Part shown: piece by piece, positions 62,764 through 64,000 of the stretch
Layout of the letters: every line of letters begins with the position of its first letter
Numbering within the stretch: position 1 is the stretch's first letter
Assembly (NCBI GenBank): GCA_945897365.1
Contig: CAMDFD010000008.1
Location: 86,604-150,603, forward strand
DNA: 64,000 bases
Origin: Bordetella parapertussis
Lineage (GTDB): Bacteria > Pseudomonadota > Gammaproteobacteria > Burkholderiales > Burkholderiaceae_B
Direction of reading: 5' to 3'
The notes under the pieces: model-generated
Seen by the model: the letters and a program-made list of their open reading frames with translations, nothing else
Database searches by the model: none
What the model was told of the DNA's origin: nothing
Position numbers and translations under genes: made by a program

Positions 62764-63111
62764 ATGCTGGAGAGACCATTGGAACTGCTGCGTCTAAGCC
62801 TTCTGTTTTTCATAACAGCACTAGCTGAAATCATCGGCTGTTATCTCCCTTGGCTGGTTCTTCGACAAGGTAAGTCGCTGTACTTGTTAATACCTGCCGC
62901 CGCCTCATTGGCTCTTTTTGCTTGGCTTCTAACGCTACATCCCATCGCAGCAGGGAGAACTTACGCAGCCTATGGCGGTATGTACATCGCTGTCGCGTTG
63001 CTTTGGCTCAAATTCGTAGAAGGCGTTTCGTTAACCCGATGGGATGTCTCGGGGGCGACGATTGCTCTCATTGGCATGGCAGTCATCGCACTTCAACCAA
63101 CAACTACTTGA
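62764..63111 (+). CDS. YnfA-family small membrane protein
   Basis: This 115-residue protein of the UPF0060/YnfA family has four transmembrane segments and the motif SLLFFITALAEIIGCYLPW near the N-terminus and GRTYAAYGGMYIAVALLWL in the middle. YnfA proteins are related to small multidrug-resistance transporters. GGAG is seven bases before the ATG at 62764; a start seven codons earlier is possible. It lies alone between the two repeat copies, facing away from both HTH genes, like cargo. Confidence 0.92.
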   Translation: MLERPLELLRLSLLFFITALAEIIGCYLPWLVLRQGKSLYLLIPAAASLALFAWLLTLHPIAAGRTYAAYGGMYIAVALLWLKFVEGVSLTRWDVSGATIALIGMAVIALQPTTT

Positions 63112-63382
63112 CAGTTCGGTTCGGGTCAAAAGGGCACAGTGGGGCAAACTATCAGGTTCTAATTCTGGAGATCTCAGCACAGAGGGTCTGAAAACTCTCG
63201 GTACAAGTAGATGTCTCAACATTTAGAATGTGGTCTTAGACCCCAAGTGCTTAATCGGCTTGTTCTTGGGAAACTTAGGCGGTTTGTGATCTGGTATGTT
63301 CTGGCCCGCCAAAACTATTTCGAACTGATTCAAAGTCATTCGAACAATTTACAACCCGTTCGGAGCCTATTTGGGTGCGCTC

Positions 63383-63736
63383 CTAGAGCACTTTCCGGAT
63401 CAGACAGGCTTCTTCATAAGCCTCAATGTCTTTTAGCCGGTACAAGACTTTCCCCACGATCTTCAAGTACTGCGGGCCCTCGCCGACGGTGCGCCAGCGC
63501 TGAAGTCGCGCGACTGAACACACCCAACGATCGGCGAGCATTATTTCGGTCAGGAGTTCGCGGGCAGGTTCGGACGGGACCACTGGAACTGCGCATTTCA
63601 CCGTTGGAACCAACAGTTTGGGCTCGAACTTGGGTTCGTTGGCTGCGGTTTTGGCGATGCCACTGGACATAGCGTCCAGCACGTCACCCATTTTTTCAGC
63701 CCGTGGGTTCGAGGATGAGGTGTTGTTAGTAGCCAT
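63383..63736 (-). CDS. Small AlpA/excisionase-like helix-turn-helix protein, copy B
   Basis: This 117-residue protein is a paralogue of the copy A product. The HTH domain is identical, while the N-terminal half has substitutions and a seven-residue insertion (VKCAVPV region) near residue 46. The contrast suggests selection on the DNA-binding part or a recent conversion. It has the same upstream palindrome and ribosome site spacing. Confidence 0.82.
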   Translation of the reverse strand: MATNNTSSSNPRAEKMGDVLDAMSSGIAKTAANEPKFEPKLLVPTVKCAVPVVPSEPARELLTEIMLADRWVCSVARLQRWRTVGEGPQYLKIVGKVLYRLKDIEAYEEACLIRKVL

Positions 63737-63753
63737 GGACTTGCTCCTTGATG

Positions 63754-63778
63754 CCTATATGCAGTGGTTTCATATAGG
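63754..63778 (-). promoter_or_regulatory. Operator-like palindrome upstream of the HTH gene, copy B
   Basis: CCTATATG (63754-63761) and CATATAGG (63771-63778) repeat the copy A arrangement with the same nine-base spacer. Confidence 0.6.
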
Positions 63779-63882
63779 TTCATACCGGTTGGCTGTGCTT
63801 TTTTCTCAGCGGGGTGGATTGGTGCATCCCACGGGTAAGCATTAGCTTCTGACGATGTTTTGAATTGCTAACAAGTTCAGAT

Positions 63883-64000
63883 TTACTTATTCCAACCCCA
63901 TCGTTCCATCTCACGTCTATCACGTGCCATTTCGGCTTCAATAGAGTCTCTTGGCAACTGTCTGAGGCAATCCTCCATGGCTTGTGGATCGAGCTTTTCA
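63883..64000 (-). CDS. C-terminal end of an unrecognised protein, cut by the window edge
   Basis: Thirty-eight codons are open to the right edge and end in TAA at 63883. The peptide ends SIEAEMARDRREMERWGWNK, with charged helical character. I do not recognise the family. It lies upstream of copy B in the same direction and may belong to the integrated element. Confidence 0.55.
   Translation of the reverse strand, partial: EKLDPQAMEDCLRQLPRDSIEAEMARDRREMERWGWNK

Larger units (their letters stand above)
63306..63826. repeat. Direct repeat module, copy B (521 bp)
   Basis: This is the second copy of the module at 62201-62700, again starting CCGCCA and AACTATTTCGAACTGATTC. The length difference is exactly 21 bases, all within the coding region. 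The 194-base stretch before it (63112-63305) has no gene I can support. The first bases before the core (TTCTGGC) resemble the tRNA end only weakly. Confidence 0.85.

Noticed and set aside
63211..63672. A 153-codon plus-strand frame across repeat copy B
   Set aside because: It runs antisense to the HTH gene and is not mirrored as a frame of the same extent in copy A.

Overview
The window looks like chromosomal DNA of a betaproteobacterium of the order Burkholderiales, most likely family Alcaligenaceae. The support is gene content and order: argJ with a DUF815 ATPase and a Nudix/TMP-synthase fusion, hemL-thiE-thiD, rubredoxin-yqgE-ruvX-pyrB-pyrX-plsC, rnb-tonB-aroE, accBC-prmA, and glyA-nrdR-ribD-ribE. 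Solute uptake is by TctABC and Liv-type transporters, and there is a lysine/alanine-rich histone H1-like protein. The base composition looks only moderately GC-rich, so a lower-GC member of the family is more likely than Bordetella itself. This placement is inference.

Layout. 1-4019: the end of a TolC-type efflux gene, then mutT/thiE fusion, DUF815 ATPase and argJ on the minus strand. 4163-13089: a minus-strand accessory catabolic operon (leuD-like, leuC-like, tctA, tctB, tctC, two PEP mutase/isocitrate lyase family enzymes, a TauD-type dioxygenase) led by a GntR/FadR-type regulator. 13272-17772: a plus-strand branched-chain amino-acid type ABC transporter (livJ, H, M, G, F). 17769-20598: hemL, thiE, thiD. 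20729-24778: rubredoxin, yqgE, ruvX, a pyrB homologue that has lost its active site, a pseudo-dihydroorotase and plsC. 24816-26837: an orphan 4-oxalomesaconate hydratase-like gene divergent from an alpha/beta hydrolase. 26846-33987: apaH, lptG, aroE, tonB, rnb, mpl. 34097-40364: tlpA-like, aroQ, accB, accC, prmA, a DUF3426 protein, a PfkB kinase, a SlyB-like lipoprotein. 40372-46330: yggT, histone H1-like gene, nrdB and nrdA. 46330-61461: a lipoprotein, gltX, an esterase, darP, pmbA, rplM-rpsI, argC, a DUF6776 protein, erpA, anmK, an M23 peptidase, tyrS, glyA, nrdR, ribD, followed by ribE to 62087. 62116-64000: tRNA-Ser(GGA), directly followed by two direct-repeat copies of a roughly 500-bp module that encodes a small AlpA/excisionase-like DNA-binding protein. 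The copies bracket a ynfA-type membrane gene and look like a tandem or remnant integrated element.

How the genes may work together. Most are housekeeping genes for cofactors, arginine, fatty acids, cell wall, translation and deoxynucleotides. The accessory operon combines tripartite carboxylate uptake, an aconitase-superfamily hydro-lyase and two C-C lyase family enzymes, which is the logic of taking up and cleaving a substituted malate or maleate. Regulatory links visible in the sequence are two NrdR-type boxes 31 bp apart upstream of nrdA (nrdR itself lies at 59792), an IscR type-1-like site upstream of erpA, and a GntR-type palindrome upstream of the accessory operon.

The points most worth a second look are the active-site-dead pyrB beside a shortened pseudo-dihydroorotase, the histone H1-like gene whose conserved-looking C-terminal tail lies beyond an A10 run in the -1 frame, a packed array of inverted repeats between nrdB and that gene, the substituted-malate operon, and the duplicated module at tRNA-Ser.
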